Positions 1 to 6,628 of a stretch of DNA of 8,619 nucleotides are shown here, piece by piece. The stretch is taken from positions 1 through 8,619 of the forward strand of contig JAOTWK010000130.1 of the NCBI GenBank assembly GCA_029862935.1. Direction: 5' to 3'. The notes below the pieces were generated by a model, which saw nothing but the letters and a program-made list of their open reading frames with translations, had not been told where the DNA came from and did not search any database. Both the position numbers and the translations under genes were made by a program. The stretch's first letter is position 1. Every line of letters begins with the position of its first letter. Origin of the DNA: Gemmatimonadota bacterium. Lineage in GTDB: Bacteria; Gemmatimonadota; Gemmatimonadetes; Gemmatimonadales; GWC2-71-9.

Positions 1-443
1 TACAGCGTATACCGGGCGTCCGTATCTTCGGCGAGGCGGACCCGGGTCGAAGCAGCGAGCGGGTCGGCGTCATCCCCTTCAACGTGGAGGGTGTCCATCA
101 CTATCTCGTCGCCGCCGTCCTCGGATACGAAGGTGGCGTCGGGGTGCGGAGCGGCTGTTTCTGTGCGCATCCGTACGTCGTGCACCTCCTGCAACTGTCC
201 GAGACGGAGCAGGCCCGCTGGAAAACACGGGTGCTTGGCGGTGACAAGTCCGAAATGCCTGGCATGGTGCGCGCGAGCTTCGGATGCTACACCAACACCG
301 AGGACATAGACCGATTCGTCGAGATGGTGGAGCATGTATCCCGCGGCCAGTTTCGCGGTCAATACGAGCTGCACAGCCCGAGTGGGGAATACGTTCCGAC
401 CAACTACAACGAGCCGCTCGCAGGGTACTTCTCGCTCGAGTGA
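1..443 (+). CDS. Class V aminotransferase / cysteine desulfurase-like PLP enzyme, C-terminal part
   Basis: Partial gene: the 5' part lies outside the window and the first complete codon starts at base 3, leaving about 146 C-terminal residues before the TGA at 441-443. This part corresponds to the small domain of fold-type I PLP enzymes of the NifS/SufS/CsdA kind. A strand ending in GVIPFNVEG is followed by a helix (HHYLVAAVLG). Then comes RSGCFCAHPY (bases 147-176), where cysteine desulfurases carry the catalytic-loop motif RTGxxCAxP; the Cys at 162-164 is the likely equivalent. Further on, VRASFGCYTNTEDIDRFVE matches the conserved C-terminal 'R-x-S-x-x-Y-N-T-x-E-E-I-D' block. The lysine that binds PLP is not in the window. 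Substrate cannot be decided: sulfur mobilisation from cysteine or a related aminotransferase/lyase reaction are both possible. The protein ends with a tail of about 30 residues rich in Tyr and Asn. Its stop lies 16 bp from the stop of the convergent small lipoprotein gene. Confidence 0.88.
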   Translation, partial: QRIPGVRIFGEADPGRSSERVGVIPFNVEGVHHYLVAAVLGYEGGVGVRSGCFCAHPYVVHLLQLSETEQARWKTRVLGGDKSEMPGMVRASFGCYTNTEDIDRFVEMVEHVSRGQFRGQYELHSPSGEYVPTNYNEPLAGYFSLE

Positions 444-459
444 CCAATATCATCCAACG

Positions 460-636
460 TCACAGCGACTCACTCACCCCCACCGTGTCTCGCACCATGA
501 CGGTGTCGACCACCGCCGTATCCTGGCTTGGAGCTTGGGGTGGCGACGGTGGCTCGGGCACCCGGGAAGGCTCTTGACGATCGGTGGTACACGCGAGACA
601 CCAACAGAGCCCCAATGCTACAAGGGATCTCCTCAT
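460..636 (-). CDS. Small putative lipoprotein (58 aa)
   Basis: The gene reads from ATG at 636 to TGA at 462-460. The choice of start is unusually firm: AAGGAGGT (complement of 641-648), a perfect anti-16S match, sits 4 bases before the ATG. The product starts MRRSLVALGLCWCLACTT, with two positive residues, a short hydrophobic stretch and Cys16 in a CLAC context that can serve as a lipobox, although Cys at -3 is atypical. After Cys16 the chain is hydrophilic and low in complexity: a Pro/Ser-rich linker (residues 28-37) and then repeats of Asp-Thr-Val (AVVDTV, VRDTVG). It would be a membrane-anchored, disordered peptide. No family is recognised. The gene is convergent with the PLP-enzyme gene (16-bp gap) and divergent from the Tat-exported protein, with 110 bp between the two starts. 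A longer reading of the same frame from 831 has no signal-like start and overlaps the neighbour. Confidence 0.66.
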   Translation of the reverse strand: MRRSLVALGLCWCLACTTDRQEPSRVPEPPSPPQAPSQDTAVVDTVMVRDTVGVSESL

Positions 637-640
637 GCGA

Positions 641-648
641 ACCTCCTT
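641..648 (-). promoter_or_regulatory. Shine-Dalgarno of the small lipoprotein gene
   Basis: On the minus strand this reads AAGGAGGT, a full match to the 16S anti-Shine-Dalgarno sequence, with the spacer TCGC before the ATG at 636. It is the strongest ribosome-binding site in the window and is the main reason to accept the 58-residue frame as a gene. Confidence 0.75.
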
Positions 649-746
649 GTGCCGGCACTCGTGGGAAGACGACATCATGCCAATCCCGCCGCCCGAGGAA
701 AGATCGCACCAATGACGCTGGTCCGCTGCCACTGGCGACCGGTAGC

Positions 747-3083
747 ATGAACGATCGCCGCAGTTTTCTTGCGAGCATGGCCGCCGGGATGTTCGGCGTG
801 GTCTCGCCTGCCGTGCGTCACGCGCATGCACCCGTCGTTGATGCGCGGGCGACGATCTTTCACGGACATCCGGACGGAATGACGAGCCTGGTCCGCTTCA
901 CAGCCTACGGCGTCGACGCACCCGCCGCACGACTCCGCGTGTACGCATCCGGCCGACGGATCGTGGGGACGGCGGGCCTGCTACGCACCGGTGACCGCCT
1001 GTACGGCGAGCTGTGGCTCCCCCTCCGCCAGGCGCTGACAGTCGAGAGTCAACTCGAGGCGCCTGGACTGCGTTCCATCGTCCGCACGACGCATCGGCTG
1101 GTGCCGACGCCACGATGGACACTCGTCTGGCTCACCGTCGTCGAGTCGAACCGGCTGCGGCAGACGCTTGCAGCGCTGCCACATGTTCCGCGAGTAGCCC
1201 AGGCAGCGATATGGCAGGACGCAGGGGTACGCGGTAACCCGCTCCGCAACCCACGTTGGCTGCACGTCGCAGATCACATGTCATTTCTGCGCACCGGAGA
1301 GGACGCGCGGCTGCTCGAGCAAGAACTCGGCATTCCGGCGAGCACGATCGCCGTCGCGGACGACGTCACCGCACTGCCGCACACGATGCCACTCGCGCTC
1401 CGCGGCGCGGGCGTCTCGTTTGTTGCGGACACGGGTGGCTCGGTGACAGCACCGGGATGGCTCAGAAGCGCCGACGGCTCCAGGGTACTCGTGCTTCCCG
1501 CCGCGTTCGGCAGGGATGCCTCAACGCTCGGCATCACGACCTCCGTGAGCGATGCCATCGCGCACATCGAGATGTGGCTCGGACAGTCGACACTCGACGC
1601 CTCTGAAGGCATGGTGACCGCGGAGACTCATGACGGACGCGTCGCGCTCATCGCCAACGTCGATTCAACTGACGCAACGGGTCGAGCCGTTGGCATGCTC
1701 GCCGAATGGAACCGCCGGTTCGCCTATCCCCGGATCTACACCGAGGGGCACGACCAAACCAACCACGTGCTCGACCAGGTCGGCGCGACGACGCAGGCGA
1801 CGATCTCAATGCCGGACGCGGGGGCGCTCTCCCTCCCGTCGGCTCCTGCACTTGCCGAGCTCGCAGGCGAGCGAGATCGAGCAACTGCGCGGCATATGCG
1901 CGATATGCTGCGACCACTGGCGGCCCAGTTCGCTACCTCGAAGTCAGAGGACCCCGTGTTGGTCGTCGCGGGAGAAATCGGCACCGCGTTTTCCGGCTCT
2001 CTTGTCGTGAATCCATCTCCCTTCCGCCGCTCAGACACGATCGCTCTGCCCAACGGACACTTCCAGCTCGTGACCGACGTCCCACCGGTGGGCTATGCCT
2101 TCGTGCTCGAGGATGGCACCGAGACCGTGGCCCCTGTCGCACGCGAGACCACCTCGGCAACTGTCACCACGGCGGCCTACCGGCTCGAGATCGACCGTAA
2201 AACGGGAGACGTTCTTTCACTCAGGACCCGCCGCGACGGTCGCGAATGGGTGCGGACAGGAGGGCTCAACAGCATCCGAGGCGCGATCCTCGAAGGTCTG
2301 GAGTTCGACGCTATCCCGGGCATTGGCACTCGCGTCACGGCCCATCGATGGTCATCCGATCTCCACGAGTTCCAAACTATCATCACGCTGTATGACTCAC
2401 TCCCGTGGATCGATGTTGAGAATCATATTGCCACCGAGCTGACCGAGCCGTCAGCGTGTGCATTCTCTTTCGCATTGGACGATCCGACCGTCCGGTGGGA
2501 AATTCCGGCCGGCGATCGTCGTGCCCAGGCACCAGTATCTCACGCCGCGCACGTCCGCTGGGTCACGCTCACTGCGGAACTGCAGTCGGTGGCGTTCAGC
2601 GCGATCGATGCTCCGTTCTTCAGCGTCCGTCGGGACGGAACTCTCACGAGCTACCTACCGTCTGGCCGATCGCGGATCCGATTTCGCCCGGTAGATTTCC
2701 CGATGTTTGTGGAGGATGGGGCCCGGTTCGGCTGGAGCACGGTGCCGTTCGGTGTCGTGCCCGTCACGGCCAACCCGGCGGGGCGCCTCGCCCGCTTTGG
2801 GAGTCTCCTGATCCTCGACCAGCCCGACGCCGCCATCGTGGGAATGCAACCTTCGGTGGATGACGACAGTGCGCTCGTCTACGTGCAGAACTTGAACGGT
2901 GCTGATCGATTTCTGACACTCGGACACGGGCTGCTCGGCTTCGACGCAGCCCGCCGTGTGGACTTTCTCGACCGTGACCCCGGTGAGACCCTCACGAGTG
3001 TGCCCGATGGCATCGCGCTGCCGAGCGGGCCGTGGGGCGTGACGGCGCTCCGGCTCTCGGGACTGCGAATCCGCGAGGGTTGA
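747..3083 (+). CDS. Tat-exported GH38-like (alpha-mannosidase fold) protein, probably lacking the usual active site
   Basis: The protein has 778 residues. The start at 747 is chosen because it gives an immediate twin-arginine signal: NDRRSFLA (residues 2-9), a hydrophobic stretch, then AHA before residue 29 as a likely cleavage site. The frame is open further upstream but without signal or family likeness. Residues about 30-120 look like a beta-rich domain. Residues about 124-330 resemble the GH38 catalytic barrel: WTLVWLTVVES (from W124) sits where GH38 enzymes carry W-T-[IV]-x-x-x-x-H-[ST]-H-x-D, ADDVTALPHTMPLAL (from A204) resembles the 'DxPxxxW-LP' block, and EWNRRFAYPR (E320-R329) matches the end of the domain. 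The C-terminal half is typical of GH38: VVNPSPF (V420-F426), YRLEIDRKTGDVLSL (from Y478), LPWIDVENHI (W554) and FALDDPTVRWEIPAG. Histidines and Asp of the HxD metal site are not visible. The likely role is a periplasmic carbohydrate-binding or degenerate hydrolase. The Shine-Dalgarno sequence is weak. It forms its own unit, 79 bp ahead of the ATPase gene. Confidence 0.78.
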   Translation: MNDRRSFLASMAAGMFGVVSPAVRHAHAPVVDARATIFHGHPDGMTSLVRFTAYGVDAPAARLRVYASGRRIVGTAGLLRTGDRLYGELWLPLRQALTVESQLEAPGLRSIVRTTHRLVPTPRWTLVWLTVVESNRLRQTLAALPHVPRVAQAAIWQDAGVRGNPLRNPRWLHVADHMSFLRTGEDARLLEQELGIPASTIAVADDVTALPHTMPLALRGAGVSFVADTGGSVTAPGWLRSADGSRVLVLPAAFGRDASTLGITTSVSDAIAHIEMWLGQSTLDASEGMVTAETHDGRVALIANVDSTDATGRAVGMLAEWNRRFAYPRIYTEGHDQTNHVLDQVGATTQATISMPDAGALSLPSAPALAELAGERDRATARHMRDMLRPLAAQFATSKSEDPVLVVAGEIGTAFSGSLVVNPSPFRRSDTIALPNGHFQLVTDVPPVGYAFVLEDGTETVAPVARETTSATVTTAAYRLEIDRKTGDVLSLRTRRDGREWVRTGGLNSIRGAILEGLEFDAIPGIGTRVTAHRWSSDLHEFQTIITLYDSLPWIDVENHIATELTEPSACAFSFALDDPTVRWEIPAGDRRAQAPVSHAAHVRWVTLTAELQSVAFSAIDAPFFSVRRDGTLTSYLPSGRSRIRFRPVDFPMFVEDGARFGWSTVPFGVVPVTANPAGRLARFGSLLILDQPDAAIVGMQPSVDDDSALVYVQNLNGADRFLTLGHGLLGFDAARRVDFLDRDPGETLTSVPDGIALPSGPWGVTALRLSGLRIREG

Positions 3084-3109
3084 ACCGGCATCCCCATCCA
3101 GGGTATATC
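3080..3109 (+). promoter_or_regulatory. Candidate promoter for the ATPase operon
   Basis: TTGAAC (3080-3085, overlapping the stop codon of the upstream gene) and TATATC (3104-3109) are separated by 18 bp and lie 54-83 bp before the GTG at 3163. Each hexamer matches the sigma-70 type consensus at four of six positions. This is the only promoter-like pair I see in the 79-bp gap, and it suggests that the ATPase and kinase-like genes are transcribed separately from the glycosidase-like gene. Confidence 0.35.
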
Positions 3110-3162
3110 TCCAATCCGCCGGTCGCGAGACCAATGGCATCCGAGACTATTTCCGTGAAGCG

Positions 3163-4641
3163 GTGGCGATCTTGGCTGTGAACAGACCGACGACATTGGG
3201 AGATCTGAAGCAGAGTGAGTGGGGCGAGCAGCGCATGCAGGCGCGCTCCGTCAAGGACGAGCTGCGGCACAACCTGATCTGCATGCTCGAGACGGGTCAG
3301 GAGATCTTTCCCGGAATCGTCGGCTTCGAAGACACGGTCGTCCCGCAAGTCGTGAATGCTGTACTCGCGCGGCACAACTTCATTCTGCTGGGGCTTCGCG
3401 GTCAGGCCAAGAGCCGCATCCTGCGACAGCTCCTGTCACTGCTGGACGAGACCGTCCCGATCGTGGCAGGGAGCGAGGTCAACGACAATCCCTTTCATCC
3501 GATATCGAAGCACGGCCGCCAAACCATCAAGGAGCTCGGCGATCGGACGCCGATCGAGTGGATCCCGCGCCATCGGCGCTACGTGGAAAAGCTCGCGACA
3601 CCGGACGTCACGATCGCGGATATGATCGGCGACGTGGATCCGATCAAGGCCGCCCGTGGCGGACATCTCTTGTCCGACGAGCTCACGATTCACTACGGCC
3701 TGTTGCCGCGCAGCAACCGTGGGATCTTTGCCATCAACGAGCTTCCTGACTTGGCCGGCAAAATCCAGGTCGGACTGTTCAACATCATGCAGGAAGGCGA
3801 TGTCCAGATCAAAGGCTATCCGATCAGGCTCGCGCTCGACGTCCTCCTCGTGTTTTCGGCCAACCCTGAGGACTACACGGCACGCGGAAAGATCATCACT
3901 CCACTCAAGGACCGCATTGGTAGCGAGATTCTGACCCACTATCCGTCGACGATCGAGCACGGGATGCAGATCACCGAACAGGAAGCGTGGCTGCAGAGGG
4001 ATGGCCGCGCGATCGCCGTGCCAGAGTTCATCGCCGAAATTGTGGAACGCATCGCTTTCGAGGCGCGCGAAGACAAGCGGATCGATCGTCGCTCCGGTGT
4101 AAGCCAGCGCCTGCCAATCACCGTGCTCGAACACGTGATCTCGAGTGCCGAGCAACGGTCTATCGTCCTGCGGGAACAGCAGATCGTGCCACGCCTGACC
4201 GACATTTACAGTGCGGTCCCTTCCATCACGGGCAAGATCGAGCTCGAGTACGAAGGAGAGTTGCAGGGCGCTGAGATGATCGCCAGAGATCTGGTGCGGC
4301 GTGCGGCGGGCAAGACGTTCGATGCACGGTGCGGCGGTCTCGACTGTGACGGAATCGTGGAGTGGTTCGAGCAGGGAGGCGCACTCAAACTCTCCCAACA
4401 TCAGGCGTCGGAGGCGTGCGTCAAGGGATTCTCCACGATTCCTGGTTTGCTCGACGCCGTACAGCTCGCTGGCCTCGCTCCGTCGCACGAACCACCAAAG
4501 GTCGTCGCGGCGTGTGAGTTCGTGCTCGAAGGGTTGGTCGCCCACAAACGAATCTCGCGTTCCGATGACTTCGGCTACGCCCGTGCGCCGAGCCGGGGAC
4601 CGAGCGGCCTCGGCGGCACCGGACAACAGCTGTTCGGATAG
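3163..4641 (+). CDS. ChlI/BchI-like AAA+ ATPase (magnesium chelatase ATPase family, COG1239-type)
   Basis: The protein has 492 residues from GTG 3163. GTG 3178 (NRPTTLGDL next) is an equally good start, and an ATG at 3235 would cut off the TLGDL...RSVKDEL segment that I recall in relatives. The AAA+ core begins near FPGIVGFEDTV. The P-loop is GLRGQAKS (G77-S84). The Walker B position reads GIFAINELPDL (G187-L197), with Asn-Glu instead of Asp-Glu. Sensor 1 is FSANPEDYT (N234), and the arginine-finger region is TPLKDRIG (R251). The insertion LATPDVTIADMIGDVDPIKAAR lies between P-loop and Walker B, where ChlI proteins have the TEDRLVG-type segment. The family drives ATP-dependent remodelling, such as metal insertion by Mg-chelatase, together with a VWA subunit. 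The matching VWA gene is at 6629-7963. No large chelatase subunit is nearby, so a role in tetrapyrrole synthesis is not supported. The gene is 11 bp ahead of the kinase-like gene, probably cotranscribed. It may equally be called MoxR-like. Confidence 0.88.
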   Translation: MAILAVNRPTTLGDLKQSEWGEQRMQARSVKDELRHNLICMLETGQEIFPGIVGFEDTVVPQVVNAVLARHNFILLGLRGQAKSRILRQLLSLLDETVPIVAGSEVNDNPFHPISKHGRQTIKELGDRTPIEWIPRHRRYVEKLATPDVTIADMIGDVDPIKAARGGHLLSDELTIHYGLLPRSNRGIFAINELPDLAGKIQVGLFNIMQEGDVQIKGYPIRLALDVLLVFSANPEDYTARGKIITPLKDRIGSEILTHYPSTIEHGMQITEQEAWLQRDGRAIAVPEFIAEIVERIAFEAREDKRIDRRSGVSQRLPITVLEHVISSAEQRSIVLREQQIVPRLTDIYSAVPSITGKIELEYEGELQGAEMIARDLVRRAAGKTFDARCGGLDCDGIVEWFEQGGALKLSQHQASEACVKGFSTIPGLLDAVQLAGLAPSHEPPKVVAACEFVLEGLVAHKRISRSDDFGYARAPSRGPSGLGGTGQQLFG

Positions 4642-4652
4642 GACGCCGACCG

Positions 4653-5288
4653 ATGCCCGTCATCACGATTTCGCGACAGTACGGCTCGGGCGGGTCGCAC
4701 GTTGCTCGACTCGTCGCTGCCAGAACCGGATGGCAGCTCATCGACAACGAGTTCGTCGATCGGGTTGCGGAGCAAGCTGGTCTATCGCGCAGCGAGGTAG
4801 AGGAGAGAGAAGAACGTGTGCCTACGCTCGTCGAGCGGTTGGCGCGGGCCCTGGCCAGCTCGTCTCCCGAAGTGTTCGTTGCAGCGGCCGAAGCTCCGGA
4901 GTCGGGTCTCGGCAGCGAAGCCGATCTGGTCCGAGCGACCGAGGCTGTGATCCGGCAGACTGTCCAGGAGGAAGACCGTCTCATCATGGTGGGCCGGGGC
5001 GCTCAAGCCTGCTTGGCACAGCGTGAGGATTCCCTGCACGTGTTCATCGTCGCTCCAAAACTGGCCCGCGTACAGGCCGCCGTAGAGAGACTGGGTCTGA
5101 CCGCAAAGGAAGCGGAAGAGATTGTCGATCGGACCGACGACGGTCGCCGTCGCTACGTCAAGACCTATTACGATCGCGAGTGGGAGAACGCGGACAACTA
5201 CCACCTCGTGATCAGCACCGGGGTGTTCTCGTACCAGCAGTCCGCTGAGTTGATCGTCTCCGCCGCGCGACTACGGGGGTGGCGGTAG
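4653..5288 (+). CDS. Cytidylate kinase-like family protein
   Basis: The protein has 211 residues. The start codon ATG follows GGATAGGA (4636-4643) at a 9-base distance, and only 11 bp separate it from the ATPase stop, which indicates an operon. The N-terminus ITISRQYGSGGSHVARLVA (residues 4-22) is the nucleotide-binding loop of the cytidylate-kinase-like family (Pfam Cytidylate_kin2 type), where GSGG replaces the GxxGxGK of true CMP kinases. It is followed by the family's 'L-I-D-N-E-F-V' strand-helix (about residues 29-36). Residues about 108-125 (RLIMVGRGAQACLAQR) form the central strand with the G-R-G-A motif. Arg-rich LID-like sequence DRTDDGRRRYVKTYY (about 159-173) and DNYHLVISTG complete the P-loop kinase fold. 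Substrate is unknown; a nucleoside monophosphate is likely by family but not shown. It converges with the MFS gene, with only 6 bp between the two stops. Confidence 0.86.
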   Translation: MPVITISRQYGSGGSHVARLVAARTGWQLIDNEFVDRVAEQAGLSRSEVEEREERVPTLVERLARALASSSPEVFVAAAEAPESGLGSEADLVRATEAVIRQTVQEEDRLIMVGRGAQACLAQREDSLHVFIVAPKLARVQAAVERLGLTAKEAEEIVDRTDDGRRRYVKTYYDREWENADNYHLVISTGVFSYQQSAELIVSAARLRGWR

Positions 5289-5294
5289 ATCGCT

Positions 5295-6572
5295 CTAGCG
5301 CGTCTCGATAAGCGCTCGCGATCGAAGCAGCAACAGCACGGCCATCACCAAGCACACCGACCCACCGATGGCTAATGCCCAAGGCGTTCCCAGGCGTTCG
5401 GCTACGACACCCGCCTGGAGCGCACCAAACGGACCGAGCCCCAAGAACGCCCACGCGTACAGCGAGACCACACGCCCTCGTAGCTCGTCCGGAGCAATCG
5501 TCTGCAGCAGCGTGTTGGTGAGCGCGGTCATGATGATCATGGCGAAACCCAGCAACACGAGAACCGCCAATGTCACAGCGAGCGATCGTGAGACAGCAAA
5601 GAGAACGACCAGTGCACCGAACGCCGCTGCCGCTGTGCTGAGATACCGCCCTCGCGGCACTCGGTGCCCGAACACGGCGAGTCCCAGCGCGCCGGCCAAA
5701 GCGCCGACGCCAACCGCCGACATCATCCAGCCATAGGCTTCCGCTCCTCGACCCAACACGTCCCGTGCCATCACGGGCATCAAGACGAAGGCCGGCAGCC
5801 CGAAGATCGAGAAGGTCGCGATGTTCACCACCATCGTACGACTCCGCTCATCCGCCGTGACATAGCGAAAGCCCTCTCGGATATCCTTGAACGGAGAGGT
5901 CCGGGCCACAGGTCGTCGGAACGCGGGTAACCGAATGGCCACGAGCGCCGCAATCACTGCCAGGTAAGTCACCCCGTTTAAGAAGAAACACAGGCCAACA
6001 CCGACCACTCCAATGATCACGCCGGCAATCGCAGGTCCCACGACCCGCGTGGCGTTGAACGCCGAGGAATTGAGAGCGATCGCGTTGGTGAGATCGCCTT
6101 TCCCAACCAGATCGACCATGAGGGCATGCCGGGCCGGAATGTCGAACGCGTGGGTCAGACCCACCAGGGTCGCTAGCACGATCACGTGCCACAGCACCAC
6201 GATGTCTGCAAACACGAGTCCCGTGAGTACGAAGGCGAGCACCATGGCGGCGGACTGGGTGACGACGACGACGTTGCGTTTGGAGAATCGGTCGGCGAGG
6301 ACACCCGCGTAGAGGGTGAACACGAGAATTGGCAGCATGCTCACGGCATCGACGAACCCGACGTAGAACGCCGAATCGGTCATCTCCAGTACTAACCATG
6401 ACAGCGCCACCCGCTGCATCCACCCACCCAGAAGCGACACCACAAAACCGACATAGAACAGCCGGAAATTTCGATGGCGAAACGCCGGCAGCAGTGCCGG
6501 CCGCGGGCGTGGCGGCGCGATGGGCCCGCTGGAAGAGGCCGAGTGCGGTGGCGGCTGGGTACGGTGGCTCAT
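5295..6572 (-). CDS. MFS transporter, MFS_3 / EntS-like exporter family
   Basis: The protein has 425 residues with 12 hydrophobic segments in two six-helix halves, expected in the inner membrane. The Pro/Ser-rich cytoplasmic N-tail (residues 1-30) leads to FRHRNFRLFYVGFVVSLLG (TM1). MFS motif A is GVLADRFSKRN (G90-N100) in loop 2-3. The second half carries APDELRGRVVSLYAW before TM11, a hallmark of the MFS_3 group that includes the enterobactin exporter EntS and many uncharacterised drug/siderophore exporters. The substrate cannot be read from the sequence. I chose ATG 6572. An in-frame ATG at 6605 would add 11 residues (MVNWKGTKVLA) in less GC-biased codons, without a Shine-Dalgarno sequence, and would leave only 23 bp to the divergent VWA gene. 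The gene lies between the ATPase/kinase-like pair and the VWA gene on the opposite strand. Confidence 0.87.
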   Translation of the reverse strand: MSHRTQPPPHSASSSGPIAPPRPRPALLPAFRHRNFRLFYVGFVVSLLGGWMQRVALSWLVLEMTDSAFYVGFVDAVSMLPILVFTLYAGVLADRFSKRNVVVVTQSAAMVLAFVLTGLVFADIVVLWHVIVLATLVGLTHAFDIPARHALMVDLVGKGDLTNAIALNSSAFNATRVVGPAIAGVIIGVVGVGLCFFLNGVTYLAVIAALVAIRLPAFRRPVARTSPFKDIREGFRYVTADERSRTMVVNIATFSIFGLPAFVLMPVMARDVLGRGAEAYGWMMSAVGVGALAGALGLAVFGHRVPRGRYLSTAAAAFGALVVLFAVSRSLAVTLAVLVLLGFAMIIMTALTNTLLQTIAPDELRGRVVSLYAWAFLGLGPFGALQAGVVAERLGTPWALAIGGSVCLVMAVLLLLRSRALIETR

Positions 6573-6628
6573 TGCGAGAACTTTCGTCCCCTTCCAGTTT
6601 ACCATGAAAGGGGCCTGGCCCGAATCTC
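6573..6628. promoter_or_regulatory. Divergent intergenic region MFS / VWA with a short palindrome
   Basis: This 56-bp gap between two divergent starts must hold both translation signals and perhaps both promoters, unless promoters lie inside the genes. It contains GGGCC-T-GGCCC (6611-6621), a 5-bp inverted repeat 7 bp before the VWA start, which could be an operator half-site pair or a small hairpin covering the ribosome-binding region. I see no clear -35/-10 pair on either strand. A purine run GAAAGGGG (6606-6613) lies too far from the VWA ATG to be a standard Shine-Dalgarno sequence. Confidence 0.3.

Noticed and set aside
440..463. GTGAC ... GTCAC inverted repeat over the two convergent stop codons as a bidirectional terminator
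   Set aside because: Only 5-bp arms with a 14-base loop and no T-tract on either strand; likely chance.
528..746. N-terminal extension of the GH38-like frame to 528
   Set aside because: The added 73 residues are Arg/Pro-rich without domain likeness, overlap the lipoprotein gene, and would bury the Tat signal that begins at 747.
460..831. Long version (123 codons) of the small minus-strand gene
   Set aside because: The extra N-terminal part is Arg/Cys/Ser-rich and overlaps the start of the GH38-like gene; the perfect Shine-Dalgarno at 641-648 marks the ATG at 636.
2655..3140. 161-codon minus-strand frame near the 3' end of the GH38-like gene
   Set aside because: It is antisense to conserved C-terminal sequence of the GH38-like protein and shows no motif of its own.
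3436..4626. 396-codon open frame antisense to the ChlI-like ATPase gene
   Set aside because: It lies entirely opposite a gene with clear AAA+ motifs. Long antisense frames are common in GC-rich DNA, and its translation shows no recognisable motif.
4301..5026. 241-codon plus-strand frame spanning the ATPase/kinase-like junction
   Set aside because: It is Arg/Ser-rich and overlaps two well supported genes in another frame.
5291..5300. CGCT-CT-AGCG palindrome between the kinase-like and MFS stops
   Set aside because: Four-bp arms with a 2-base loop are too small to fold as a terminator.
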